From CAYPEL01 sp964409635 (GTDB lineage Bacteria; Pseudomonadota; Gammaproteobacteria; DSM-19610), in NCBI GenBank assembly GCA_964409635.1, contig CAYPEL010000020.1:1-26458 (forward strand): a DNA stretch of 26,458 nt, in the 5' to 3' direction. Both the position numbers and the translations under genes were made by a program. The notes below the pieces were generated by a model. The model worked only from the letters and a program-made list of their open reading frames with translations. It ran no database searches and had not been told where the DNA came from. Position 1 is the first letter of the stretch. Every line of letters begins with the position of its first letter. Of the stretch, positions 1 through 7,447 are shown in pieces.

Positions 1-1
1 G

Positions 2-1228
2 GGTGCGGATATCATTGTCGTCATGAGTGAGCTGGGTATTCATAAAGACAAAAGACTGGCTGATGTGATCGATCCGGGTGTCGCCGTATTTTTCTCGGCA
101 CATACCCATGAGACTGTGTTCGAGCCGATACAATCGGACAGTGGCGCAGTACTGGTCGAAGCCGGCAATGACTCCTATTTAGGCCGGATGGATATTACTG
201 TACGCACCTCGCGCCGTGGCGCGAGCATTCGCTCCATTAACTGGCAGATACTGGATGTCGATGCCAGCGTAGCCGAAGACCCGGCCATGAAAGCCCTGGT
301 AGATGCGGAACGTGCACCCTACCTGGCCGATAACGTTGCCATGGTTGCACCACCGTTCATGATTCAAACACTGACTCAACCCATTGATACCGTCATTGGT
401 CATACCCACAACCTGATGGATCGTAAAGATGTACTGGAAAGTACCTTTAATAACGGCTGGACCGATATGTTACGCCAGGATATGGGGACACAAATCGCTA
501 TGTCTCCCGGTTTCCGCATGGGTGGCACGGTCACCGGGACGGGTATGACGTATGAAAATGGCGCCATTGCTGACGGGGCTGTCACGATAGAAGATGCCTA
601 TCATTTCTTCCCGATGTTCTACGGTATAACAACTGCACAGGTTACTGGCAAACGCTTGTATGAAATTCTCGAACGCCAAATGGGCGCGAGCTTTTCGTCC
701 GAACCTTTCAATCACCGCGGCGGCTGGATCATGGGTTACTCCGGTCTGGACATGCAGCTTGATCTAGCAGCAGGCGACGGCAAACGCATCAAATCACTGC
801 GCTACAGTGATACCGGTGTTCTTGTCAGACCCGGTGATACCATCAGTGTTACAGGTTGCGTGCGCATGCCGATCGATTACCCCGGCAAACTCTGTGCAGT
901 TGATGGTTTTACCAATATCGCCCCGGTCTATACCAATCCAATTAAAGGCATTCCATGGACAGCGGTTGATACCTTTATCAAGCTGATGTCGCAGAATACT
1001 TTTGACGGCAGCCGTGACAGTATCGTGGATGCCAGCCTGACTGCCTTGTGGCCAGGTGTGGATTTCATACAACCGCTGATGGGTGTCGGTTATGGCAAAC
1101 CTGCCGAAGATTTACAAGATTGTGGCTACTTCAAGCTGAACTGCTCGAATGGCCGCGGCAGTAGCGGTTTTGGTGGCTTTGGCGGTTTTGGTAGCCGAGG
1201 TGGTTTTAGCGGTTTCGGGTTCTTCTGA
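2..1228 (+). CDS. SoxB/5'-nucleotidase-like metallophosphatase (5' end outside window)
   Basis: The reading frame is already open at base 2, before the first ATG at 23, so this is the C-terminal 408 residues of a longer protein. The start of the visible part reads GADIIVVMSELG and then AHTHE, which matches the last metal-binding block of calcineurin-like phosphoesterases (usual form GHTHD). After that comes a 5'-nucleotidase C-terminal domain. The stretch with STFNNGWTDMLRQ, SPGFRMGG and TGKRLYEILERQM resembles SoxB, the dimanganese thiosulfohydrolase of sulfur oxidation, more than UshA. SoxB proper usually has SPGFRWG, and no other sox gene is visible, so I do not assign the symbol. The C-terminus is unusual: after two Cys (DCGYFKLNC) the protein ends in a Gly/Phe/Ser/Arg-rich tail of about 25 residues. 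A terminator follows 28 bases after the stop. Family assignment is firm; the substrate is not. Confidence 0.8.
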   Translation, partial: GADIIVVMSELGIHKDKRLADVIDPGVAVFFSAHTHETVFEPIQSDSGAVLVEAGNDSYLGRMDITVRTSRRGASIRSINWQILDVDASVAEDPAMKALVDAERAPYLADNVAMVAPPFMIQTLTQPIDTVIGHTHNLMDRKDVLESTFNNGWTDMLRQDMGTQIAMSPGFRMGGTVTGTGMTYENGAIADGAVTIEDAYHFFPMFYGITTAQVTGKRLYEILERQMGASFSSEPFNHRGGWIMGYSGLDMQLDLAAGDGKRIKSLRYSDTGVLVRPGDTISVTGCVRMPIDYPGKLCAVDGFTNIAPVYTNPIKGIPWTAVDTFIKLMSQNTFDGSRDSIVDASLTALWPGVDFIQPLMGVGYGKPAEDLQDCGYFKLNCSNGRGSSGFGGFGGFGSRGGFSGFGFF

Positions 1229-1256
1229 ATACCAGACTCCATAAAACCTTAGAATA

Positions 1257-1282
1257 GAAAAGGCCCCGCAAGGGGCTTTTTC
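1257..1282 (+). terminator. Rho-independent terminator after the SoxB-like gene
   Basis: A GC-rich hairpin (GGCCCC, loop GCAA, GGGGCT) is flanked by A residues on the left and a T run on the right (GGGGCTTTTTCTTT). It begins 28 bases after the stop codon. It separates the SoxB-like gene from the regulator downstream. The A tract on the left could let it act in the other direction too, but no gene ends there. Confidence 0.9.
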
Positions 1283-1327
1283 TTTGCCTGTACGAAGCAC
1301 CTGACTCCCTCAAGCACAAGCAATAGC

Positions 1328-1342
1328 CTGCCAGAATGTCAG
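1328..1342. promoter_or_regulatory. Putative regulator-binding site, copy 1
   Basis: The sequence CTGCCAGAATGTCAG has arms CTGCCA and TGTCAG that pair except at one position, around a 3-base centre. A copy with one base changed lies at 1456-1470. Both copies are in the region upstream of the Fis-type regulator gene, and this one is just beyond the terminator. Paired dyads of this size are typical targets of regulators with a Fis-type helix-turn-helix. That the adjacent regulator binds here is inference. Confidence 0.45.
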
Positions 1343-1455
1343 TTTAGCCCCAATTAAAATAAGCATTAAAATATAATACTATCAAATACTTATAATTTAA
1401 CGCTATACACTAGTCTATCGATTACGTTATTATCCATATAATCGGCACAGGGAAT

Positions 1456-1470
1456 CTGCCAAAATGTCAG
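1456..1470. promoter_or_regulatory. Putative regulator-binding site, copy 2
   Basis: The sequence CTGCCAAAATGTCAG matches copy 1 at 14 of 15 positions and is followed by the similar flank CTAGCC (copy 1 is followed by TTAGCC). It ends 18 bases before the regulator's ATG at 1489, so a bound protein would probably block transcription or the ribosome-binding region. This fits autorepression. Copy starts are 128 bases apart. Confidence 0.45.
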
Positions 1471-1488
1471 AACCTAGCCGGAGACCCC

Positions 1489-2838
1489 ATGGCCGATAAA
1501 ATAATATCTCTCGAAACTCAATCACTGATTGATGCGCAGGATCACCCTTTCGTCCTGATCGATGACAGCTACAATATCGTTGCCGCCAACAAAGCCTACC
1601 AGCAAGCCTACGGTGTTAGTGGCGATCAAATTATTGGCCGCAAATGTCATGCAGTCTCACACCATTCCAACAGACCCTGCCACATGAATGGAGAAGACTG
1701 CCCACACAAAAAAGTTTTTGAAACTGGCAAAGCCCATCAAGTGTTACATATTCATTACGATGCTCAGTCCCAGCCTGAACACGTGCGTATTAAGGGCTCC
1801 CCAATCCATGGACTGGATGGCGAATTATATCTGGCTGAAGCGGTATTTCCTCTGGCAAGTTCCTCCGATCTCAAATCAGATGACCACAGCATGATTGGTG
1901 AATCACCCGCCTTCCAACGTTGCATTGAAGGAATGACACGTGCAGCAGAAACCAATGTGCCAGTATTAATAACCGGTGAAAGTGGCACCGGCAAAGATAT
2001 GTCCGCCCACTATATTCATCGCCGCTCAAATCGTGCCGGCCGTAGTCTCAGCATGGTGGATTGCAGCGCCATCAGCGAGTCCATGTTTGAAAGTGAATTA
2101 TTCGGCCACGAACGCGGCGCTTTTACCGGTTGTGTCGGCCGCCGCCATGGGCTGTTTGAACAAGCCAACGGGGGCACGTTATTTTTTAATGAAATTGCTG
2201 ATCTGCCGGCATCCATGCAGGGCCGTTTATTACGCGCTATGGATACAGGTGAATTCAGGCGCGTAGGCGGAAGGGAAACGTTGATGTCTGATGCGCGAAT
2301 CCTCTGCGCCACGAGTAAAAACTTGCGCTCGCTTGTTGCTTCGGAACAATTCCGTGCTGATCTATATTACCGCATCGCCGGAATCATCTGCGAAATACCG
2401 GCCTTGAGAGAACGGCGTTCTGATATACCCTTAATTGCCAATACATTAATCAAACGCGATGGGCATGAATCGAGCTACGCTTCCAGCCTGACCGATGACG
2501 CCATTGACAAGCTCTGTGAATACGACTATCCGGGCAACATACGCGAACTACGGAATACCTTGCAGCGTGCTGCCGTACTGAGTACCAACGGGGTAATTAC
2601 CGCCGACGAGATACACTTCGATGAATTGCATAACAACCACCGCTACAGCCCGCAACAGATACTGCCTGGCGCATCAGATTCACCGTCCATGAAGGGCGTC
2701 GAATCACAGTACATTGCCGGGCTACTGTCCGAACACCAAGGCAAGCGCGCCAAAGTTGCTGAAGTACTGGGAATCAGTGAACGCACTTTGTACCGGAAAA
2801 TCAAGCTATATGGCTTGCAGACGATAGGACGTCATTAA
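1489..2838 (+). CDS. PAS-AAA+-Fis transcriptional regulator, sigma-54 activator family, with variant motifs
   Basis: Residues about 10-125 form a PAS sensor domain with a Cys/His cluster: C53, H54, H58, H59, C64, H65, C71 in the pattern KCHAVSHH...PCHMNGEDC. Such a cluster could bind metal, haem or an Fe-S centre, or sense redox. Residues about 135-365 are the AAA+ domain with Walker A GESGTGKD (163-170), the loop GAFTGC (210-215) instead of GAFTGA, and a Walker B reading FFNEI, with N234 where the family has Asp. The arginine-finger region FRADLYYRI is present. Residues about 405-446 are a Fis-type helix-turn-helix (AKVAEVLGISERTLYRKIKL). The ATG at 1489 has GGAG 5 bases upstream. The gene stands alone between a terminator and argE. 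The family is certain, but the two changed motifs make sigma-54-dependent activation uncertain. Confidence 0.9.
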   Translation: MADKIISLETQSLIDAQDHPFVLIDDSYNIVAANKAYQQAYGVSGDQIIGRKCHAVSHHSNRPCHMNGEDCPHKKVFETGKAHQVLHIHYDAQSQPEHVRIKGSPIHGLDGELYLAEAVFPLASSSDLKSDDHSMIGESPAFQRCIEGMTRAAETNVPVLITGESGTGKDMSAHYIHRRSNRAGRSLSMVDCSAISESMFESELFGHERGAFTGCVGRRHGLFEQANGGTLFFNEIADLPASMQGRLLRAMDTGEFRRVGGRETLMSDARILCATSKNLRSLVASEQFRADLYYRIAGIICEIPALRERRSDIPLIANTLIKRDGHESSYASSLTDDAIDKLCEYDYPGNIRELRNTLQRAAVLSTNGVITADEIHFDELHNNHRYSPQQILPGASDSPSMKGVESQYIAGLLSEHQGKRAKVAEVLGISERTLYRKIKLYGLQTIGRH

Positions 2839-2892
2839 TTTACGACGTAAGAACTCCCACCCCCATTGCCTTATAGATTCAGCTAAACTTGA

Positions 2893-4050
2893 ATGATGGC
2901 AACCCTACCCAATCTAATTGATAGAATTCGGGCACTGATTGCTGCGCCTTCCGTCAGCAGTGTCAATCCTGACTGGGACCAGGGCAATAATAAGGTCACT
3001 AATCTGCTCGCAGGTTGGCTGGAAGACCTTGGCTACCAGATCGAGATTCAACCCATCCCCCAACAACCCGGCAAATCCAACCTGATTGCCACACTCGGAC
3101 AAGGGCCGAACGGACTGGTACTGGCCGGGCATACCGATACGGTGCCCTATGACGAAGGCCGCTGGAGTAACGACCCTTTCAGCCTGACTGAAACTAACCA
3201 GCGCTTGTACGGTCTCGGCACATCAGACATGAAAGCTTTTCTTGCAATCGCCATGGAAGCAGCGCTGCAGGTCTCGGCAAAAGAGTTGACCGCGCCACTC
3301 ATCCTGCTTGCGACAGCCGATGAGGAAAGCTCCATGGCTGGCGCCAAAGCCCTGGTTGCAAGTCAAAAACCGCAGGCACGTCATGCCGTCATTGGTGAAC
3401 CGACCAACTTACGCCCCGTGCACATGCACAAAGGTATTATGATGGAATGCATTCGCCTGACTGGACGCTCCGGACATTCCAGCGACCCTGCACTGGGTAA
3501 TAATGCACTCGAAGGCATGCACCGCGTCATGTCGGATTTACTGGAATGGCGTAAACAGCTGCAAGCAAAATACAATAATTCTCTGTTTGCCGTACCGGCT
3601 CCCACGCTGAATCTGGGCCACATTCACGGTGGCGATAACCCAAACCGGATTTGTGCCGATTGTGAGTTGCATATCGACCTACGCCCCTTGCCCGGTATGG
3701 ATCTCGAAGAATTACGCAGCAGCTTGAAACAGCGCGTGAATGCTGTACTCGCCGATAGCGGATTACAGGTTGACGTTCACCCACTCATCGACGGAACACC
3801 GGCAATGGAGACACCTATCGACAGCAAAATTGTAAAAGCAGCCGAGGCATTAACCGGGTACAGCGCTGAAGCCGTTGCCTTTGGAACTGAAGGCCCCTAT
3901 TTAAATAAGCTGGGTATGAATACCGTGATACTGGGTCCGGGTGATATCGCCCAGGCACATCAACCGGATGAGTATCTGGCATTGGAACGCATCGAACCTA
4001 CCGTTTTACTATTACAAAAACTAATCCGGAAATTTTGTTACCCTGCCTAG
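2893..4050 (+). CDS. argE: Acetylornithine deacetylase
   Basis: This cytoplasmic M20-family metallopeptidase would hydrolyse N-acetylornithine to ornithine and acetate in arginine synthesis. At 385 residues it has the usual ArgE length. Metal ligands and catalytic residues are visible: GHTDTV (H80, D82), the bridging D112 in GLGTSDMK, and the acidic pair E144/E145 in TADEES. The motif GEPTNLRPVHMHKG is typical of ArgE rather than of DapE. Two ATG codons lie in tandem at 2893 and 2896; neither has a strong Shine-Dalgarno sequence. The gene is followed by a palindromic repeat (4073-4105) and then argA, so the two arginine genes lie together but are separated by 188 bases and need not be co-transcribed. 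Confidence 0.93.
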   Translation: MMATLPNLIDRIRALIAAPSVSSVNPDWDQGNNKVTNLLAGWLEDLGYQIEIQPIPQQPGKSNLIATLGQGPNGLVLAGHTDTVPYDEGRWSNDPFSLTETNQRLYGLGTSDMKAFLAIAMEAALQVSAKELTAPLILLATADEESSMAGAKALVASQKPQARHAVIGEPTNLRPVHMHKGIMMECIRLTGRSGHSSDPALGNNALEGMHRVMSDLLEWRKQLQAKYNNSLFAVPAPTLNLGHIHGGDNPNRICADCELHIDLRPLPGMDLEELRSSLKQRVNAVLADSGLQVDVHPLIDGTPAMETPIDSKIVKAAEALTGYSAEAVAFGTEGPYLNKLGMNTVILGPGDIAQAHQPDEYLALERIEPTVLLLQKLIRKFCYPA

Positions 4051-4072
4051 CCCGGATTAAAACACAATCTCC

Positions 4073-4105
4073 GTAGGGTGGGGTGAGGTACGAACTCCAC
4101 CCTAC
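4073..4105. repeat. Palindromic REP-like repeat, copy 1
   Basis: The left arm GTAGGGTGGGGT pairs with the right arm ACTCCACCCTAC with one mismatch, around the 9-base loop GAGGTACGA. The core (4077-4101) matches the reverse complement of 12040-12064 at 24 of 25 positions. It sits between argE and argA. The structure and intergenic position are those of a dispersed REP-like element. The hairpin might also slow transcription out of argE, although it lacks a proper T run. Confidence 0.8.
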
Positions 4106-4238
4106 ATTTTGACTTTTATGACACCCTCCGGGAAAAAGGGAGTTAACGGGACAGCAGTGAAGATTAATAGCTTAACTCTTCGAACTTCCGGGCGTTTTTT
4201 CTGTACCCACTAATAACTTAGATGTAGTCTACAATCCC
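4106..4238 (+). other. Intergenic leader upstream of argA
   Basis: This stretch between the repeat and argA carries an inverted repeat, GAGTTAA (4140-4146) with TTAACTC (4172-4178), and a T6 run at 4195-4200. The T run is 16 bases after the stem, so it is not a standard intrinsic terminator. No convincing promoter boxes or ribosome-binding site were seen before the argA ATG. It may be an untranslated leader, but nothing specific can be assigned. Confidence 0.3.
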
Positions 4239-5567
4239 ATGACAAAAAGAATAATCACCCAGCAGGAACAAAGCCTGGTCGAAAACATCAGACAGGCCGC
4301 CCCCTATGTTCACAGTCACCGTGGCGCGACCTTCGTCATTCTGTTTGGCGGTGAAGCCATCGATGACCGGTTTGCCGGACTGATCCACGATATCGCACTG
4401 TTAAACAGCCTGGGTATCCGCATCGTCCTGGTACACGGTGCACGCCCACAAATCGAACAGCGCTTAAAAAAAGCCAAGGCTGAAATACGCTACGTCAACG
4501 GATTAAGACTCACCGACGACGCGGCGCTGGCCTGCGTCAAGGATGCTGCGGGCAGCTTACGCGTTGAAATCGAAGCCAGGCTGTCGATGGGTCTGGTAAA
4601 CACGCCGATGGCCGGCGCCCGTCTGCGGGTTTCGTCTGGGAATTTTGTGATCGCCAGGCCGCTGGGGGTACGCGACGGTGTTGACTATTGCCACACGGGC
4701 GAAGTACGCCGCATTGATAGCGAAGCCCTGCAACAGCACCTGCAGGAACAGCGTATAGTTTTACTGTCACCGCTGGGATATTCACCAACGGGAGAAGTCT
4801 TCAACGTCAGCGCAGAAGAAATAGCCGCCGCGACAGCAACCGCACTGCGCGCAGATAAACTCATCATGCTTACCGAACAGCTGACTTTACGCAACAGCAA
4901 ACGGCAGGAAATTCGCCAGTTATCGCTGCTGGAAGCCGAACAATTAATTAAGTCGCGGCGTAAGCTCGAAGCACAAACCCGGCAGCATCTCAACAATGCC
5001 ATCGAGTGTTGCCGGCGCGGCGTCAAGCGGATTCATCTTATTGAACGCAGCATTGATGGCGGCCTGTTACTGGAATTGTTTACCCGTGACGGCATAGGTA
5101 CACTCATCAGTGCAGAATCGTATGAAGGACTGCGTGCTGCCACAATTGACGATGTGGGCGGTATACTAGAGTTGATCGAACCTTTTGAGAATGAAGGCAT
5201 ACTGGTCAAACGTTCGCGAGAACGGTTGGAAATAGAAATCAGGCATTTTCATATTCTGATGCGCGACGGGACGATTATCGCATGCGCCGCACTTTACCCC
5301 TACCCGAAAAATATTGCTGAACTAGCCTGCATGGTTGTCCACCCGGCGTACCGAGATCAAGGGCGCGGCGGCTTGTTGCTGGAGGCTGTCGAACGTCGCG
5401 CCAGACAAGCCGGCATTAGTAAAATATTCGTACTGACTACCCAAGCATCCCATTGGTTCCAGGAGCACGGTTTTCGCCGGGAAAAAATGGAAAACCTGCC
5501 TGTAAAAAAACGCTCGCTGTACAATTATCAACGCAACTCCAAAGTGTTTATAAAGGTGATCGAATAG
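4239..5567 (+). CDS. argA: N-acetylglutamate synthase (amino-acid kinase fold plus GNAT domain)
   Basis: It would transfer acetyl from acetyl-CoA to glutamate, the first step of ornithine and arginine synthesis, in the cytoplasm. Residues about 25-285 are an amino-acid-kinase-like domain with the ArgA signature VHGARPQIEQRL. Residues about 295-442 are a GNAT acetyltransferase with the acetyl-CoA loop DQGRGGLL and the end motif ASHWFQEHGF. The length of 442 residues is that of the classical bacterial ArgA. In this enzyme class the kinase-like domain binds arginine for feedback inhibition, so regulation is probably allosteric. The stop is followed after 3 bases by cpdA, indicating co-transcription. 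No ARG-box-like operator is convincing upstream. Confidence 0.95.
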   Translation: MTKRIITQQEQSLVENIRQAAPYVHSHRGATFVILFGGEAIDDRFAGLIHDIALLNSLGIRIVLVHGARPQIEQRLKKAKAEIRYVNGLRLTDDAALACVKDAAGSLRVEIEARLSMGLVNTPMAGARLRVSSGNFVIARPLGVRDGVDYCHTGEVRRIDSEALQQHLQEQRIVLLSPLGYSPTGEVFNVSAEEIAAATATALRADKLIMLTEQLTLRNSKRQEIRQLSLLEAEQLIKSRRKLEAQTRQHLNNAIECCRRGVKRIHLIERSIDGGLLLELFTRDGIGTLISAESYEGLRAATIDDVGGILELIEPFENEGILVKRSRERLEIEIRHFHILMRDGTIIACAALYPYPKNIAELACMVVHPAYRDQGRGGLLLEAVERRARQAGISKIFVLTTQASHWFQEHGFRREKMENLPVKKRSLYNYQRNSKVFIKVIE

Positions 5568-5570
5568 ACT

Positions 5571-6380
5571 ATGCCACATTCAACTGAATTGCCTGTACAA
5601 GTTGTTCAATTGACTGATACACATTTATTTGCCGATGCAGCAGACACTTTACTCGGTCTGAACACTGACACCAGCCTGACCAAAGTAATTGACTTGGTAA
5701 AACTACAACACTTACCCAATATTGTGGTCGCCAGCGGTGACCTGGCCCACGATGGTTCTGAACAAGCTTATAAACGGCTGAAAGATAATTTTTCCCGGCT
5801 GCATACACCGGTTTATTGCTTAGCTGGCAATCATGATGAAAACATAACATTGCGTGCACAGCTCAACGATGGACAAATAAGAGCCTGCCACAAGATGACG
5901 ACAGAAAATGGCTGGCAAATGGTGTTCGTGAATTCCACTATCGCGAACAGCGAAGCTGGACATATCTCCAAACAGGAACGCTATCAACTCAACGAAACAT
6001 TAACGAACTCGCCTGCTCAACCAACACTGGTCTGGTTACACCATCAACCGGTACCTATAGGTAGCCGCTGGCTGGATAAAATGGCGGTTGATAATGGCGA
6101 TGCTTTTTTGTCCGTACTCGAAAAGCATACCCAGGTCCGGGCCGTGATATGGGGGCATATCCATCAACAATTCGAGGCTGAACACAAACACTTCAGACTG
6201 CTTGCCTCGCCCTCTACCTGTATTCAGTTTGAACCTGGCAGCGAAAAGTTTTCGATAGACCCTTTACCACCGGGCTACCGCTGGTTGAAGCTATACAAGG
6301 ACGGTACATTTGATACCGGTATCGAACGCCTGGCGGAAATTCCCGGTGAAATCGACATGGAAAATAAGGGTTATAGCTGA
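5571..6380 (+). CDS. cpdA: 3',5'-cyclic-AMP phosphodiesterase (CpdA/Icc family)
   Basis: This cytoplasmic calcineurin-like phosphoesterase of 269 residues would hydrolyse cAMP to AMP. All metal-binding blocks are present in order: QLTDTHLF near the N-terminus, SGDLAHDG, GNHDE, WLHHQPVP and WGHIHQQ. The early TDTHLF followed by an L-G-L-N-T segment is characteristic of CpdA. The ATG at 5571 follows the argA stop by 3 bases, so the two genes are very likely translated from one transcript. The gene converges on the M14 hydrolase gene, with 26 bases between their stops. A related class III phosphodiesterase with another nucleotide substrate cannot be excluded. Confidence 0.88.
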   Translation: MPHSTELPVQVVQLTDTHLFADAADTLLGLNTDTSLTKVIDLVKLQHLPNIVVASGDLAHDGSEQAYKRLKDNFSRLHTPVYCLAGNHDENITLRAQLNDGQIRACHKMTTENGWQMVFVNSTIANSEAGHISKQERYQLNETLTNSPAQPTLVWLHHQPVPIGSRWLDKMAVDNGDAFLSVLEKHTQVRAVIWGHIHQQFEAEHKHFRLLASPSTCIQFEPGSEKFSIDPLPPGYRWLKLYKDGTFDTGIERLAEIPGEIDMENKGYS

Positions 6381-6406
6381 AGTGCTGAAATCCAGGTAAT
6401 TCTAAC

Positions 6407-7420
6407 TCAAGTTTTGGAGTTCAGCGGATACCGCTCCATCAAATAACCCAAACAGTCCTGCCGGATTACCCGCTCATCTAACGTAAACATCGACGGCATT
6501 ACCGGTCTAATAGTCCGCAATACACCATTTTCCGCTTTAAAAAACTGGCCTGCAACATCCTTACCCTGCTCATCCCAAGCTTCCAGCACCGCATCGGACG
6601 AATTCAATTGCGCTAAAACAAATCCAGCCGATAATTCATGAAAATTCATATGATCCAGATCAGCGATAAAACTAATATCGGACTGCGATTTTTCAAAACC
6701 AAAACTGAAGGCACGCGGTACTTTAACAATTGCCACGGTATGAAACAGATTTACGTCATGCGCGGCTAGCGGATGATTTGGGATTTCACTCAAATGTAAA
6801 CAGGCTTCAAGAAATTCACTCGCGTGCTCAATACCGGCTGACTGCCCGACCTTGCCACACTCGACTGTCACCGCCGGACATAGCTTGGAAAAGGCTAGCG
6901 ACTGCACACCTGTTGGCCGCGTAAAATAAACCAACGTCCGGCTAAACAATGAAGCCAGATGCATAAATCGATTATCCACTCTGTTAATACAGGCGTAATG
7001 TGGATTAATACCGGTATTATTATGCACATCCACACTGGCAAACACATTCCGCGCCTGCATAGTGTCGACAATCTCTGACATCATGCGCTGCTCAGGACAG
7101 GCTTCTTCTTCACTACCTGGCCAGACACGATTATAGTCAGGCTGCCCCGCCAGACGGCGTAATCCTTTTTGTGCAGCTTCGACATTGCCGACAAACAGGC
7201 TAAGTGCTCTTGGTAGTTCCTGGTCTTTATGTTTCTGTAGTAGATGCTGGATTGCCAACAATCCTGTGGTCTCATTACCATGCAAGAGTACCGATACAAA
7301 CAAGGGCTGCTCGCGCCGGCCGGATAAGTGCACAAGTGACGGGCCACCCAGTAGTTCCAGCAATTGTTCAGGCCGGGTTGTTAAGAACTGCTCCGGTAAA
7401 CTGTCAATCTGTTTTAACAT
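6407..7420 (-). CDS. AstE/aspartoacylase-like M14 zinc hydrolase
   Basis: This is a member of the succinylglutamate desuccinylase/aspartoacylase branch of M14 carboxypeptidases. Zinc ligands appear as HGNE, and a later His in SVDVHNNTG completes the site. VTVECGKVG corresponds to the block that holds the catalytic Glu. I chose the ATG at 7420 because AGGA lies 6 bases upstream; an in-frame TTG at 7435 would add five residues. The gene follows the amidoligase gene with 27 bases between them. No arginine succinyltransferase (ast) genes are nearby, so catabolic AstE activity is unlikely. The context suggests it cleaves an N-acyl-amino acid or amide bond related to the neighbouring ligase's product. 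The substrate is unknown. Confidence 0.82.
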   Translation of the reverse strand: MLKQIDSLPEQFLTTRPEQLLELLGGPSLVHLSGRREQPLFVSVLLHGNETTGLLAIQHLLQKHKDQELPRALSLFVGNVEAAQKGLRRLAGQPDYNRVWPGSEEEACPEQRMMSEIVDTMQARNVFASVDVHNNTGINPHYACINRVDNRFMHLASLFSRTLVYFTRPTGVQSLAFSKLCPAVTVECGKVGQSAGIEHASEFLEACLHLSEIPNHPLAAHDVNLFHTVAIVKVPRAFSFGFEKSQSDISFIADLDHMNFHELSAGFVLAQLNSSDAVLEAWDEQGKDVAGQFFKAENGVLRTIRPVMPSMFTLDERVIRQDCLGYLMERYPLNSKT

Positions 7421-7447
7421 ATTGTCCTGCCGCAAACACCCAGCAAC

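Noticed and set aside
1443..1460. Possible sigma-54 promoter (GG...GC) upstream of the regulator
   Set aside because: Spacing between GG and GC is 12 rather than 10 bases and the TTGC element is absent.
4150..4180. ARG-box-like operator upstream of argA (TGAAGATTAATA)
   Set aside because: Only one half resembles the ArgR consensus and there is no second box at the usual spacing.
4140..4200. Intrinsic terminator between argE and argA
   Set aside because: The T run begins 16 bases after an AT-rich stem, so the hairpin and T tract are not in the required arrangement.
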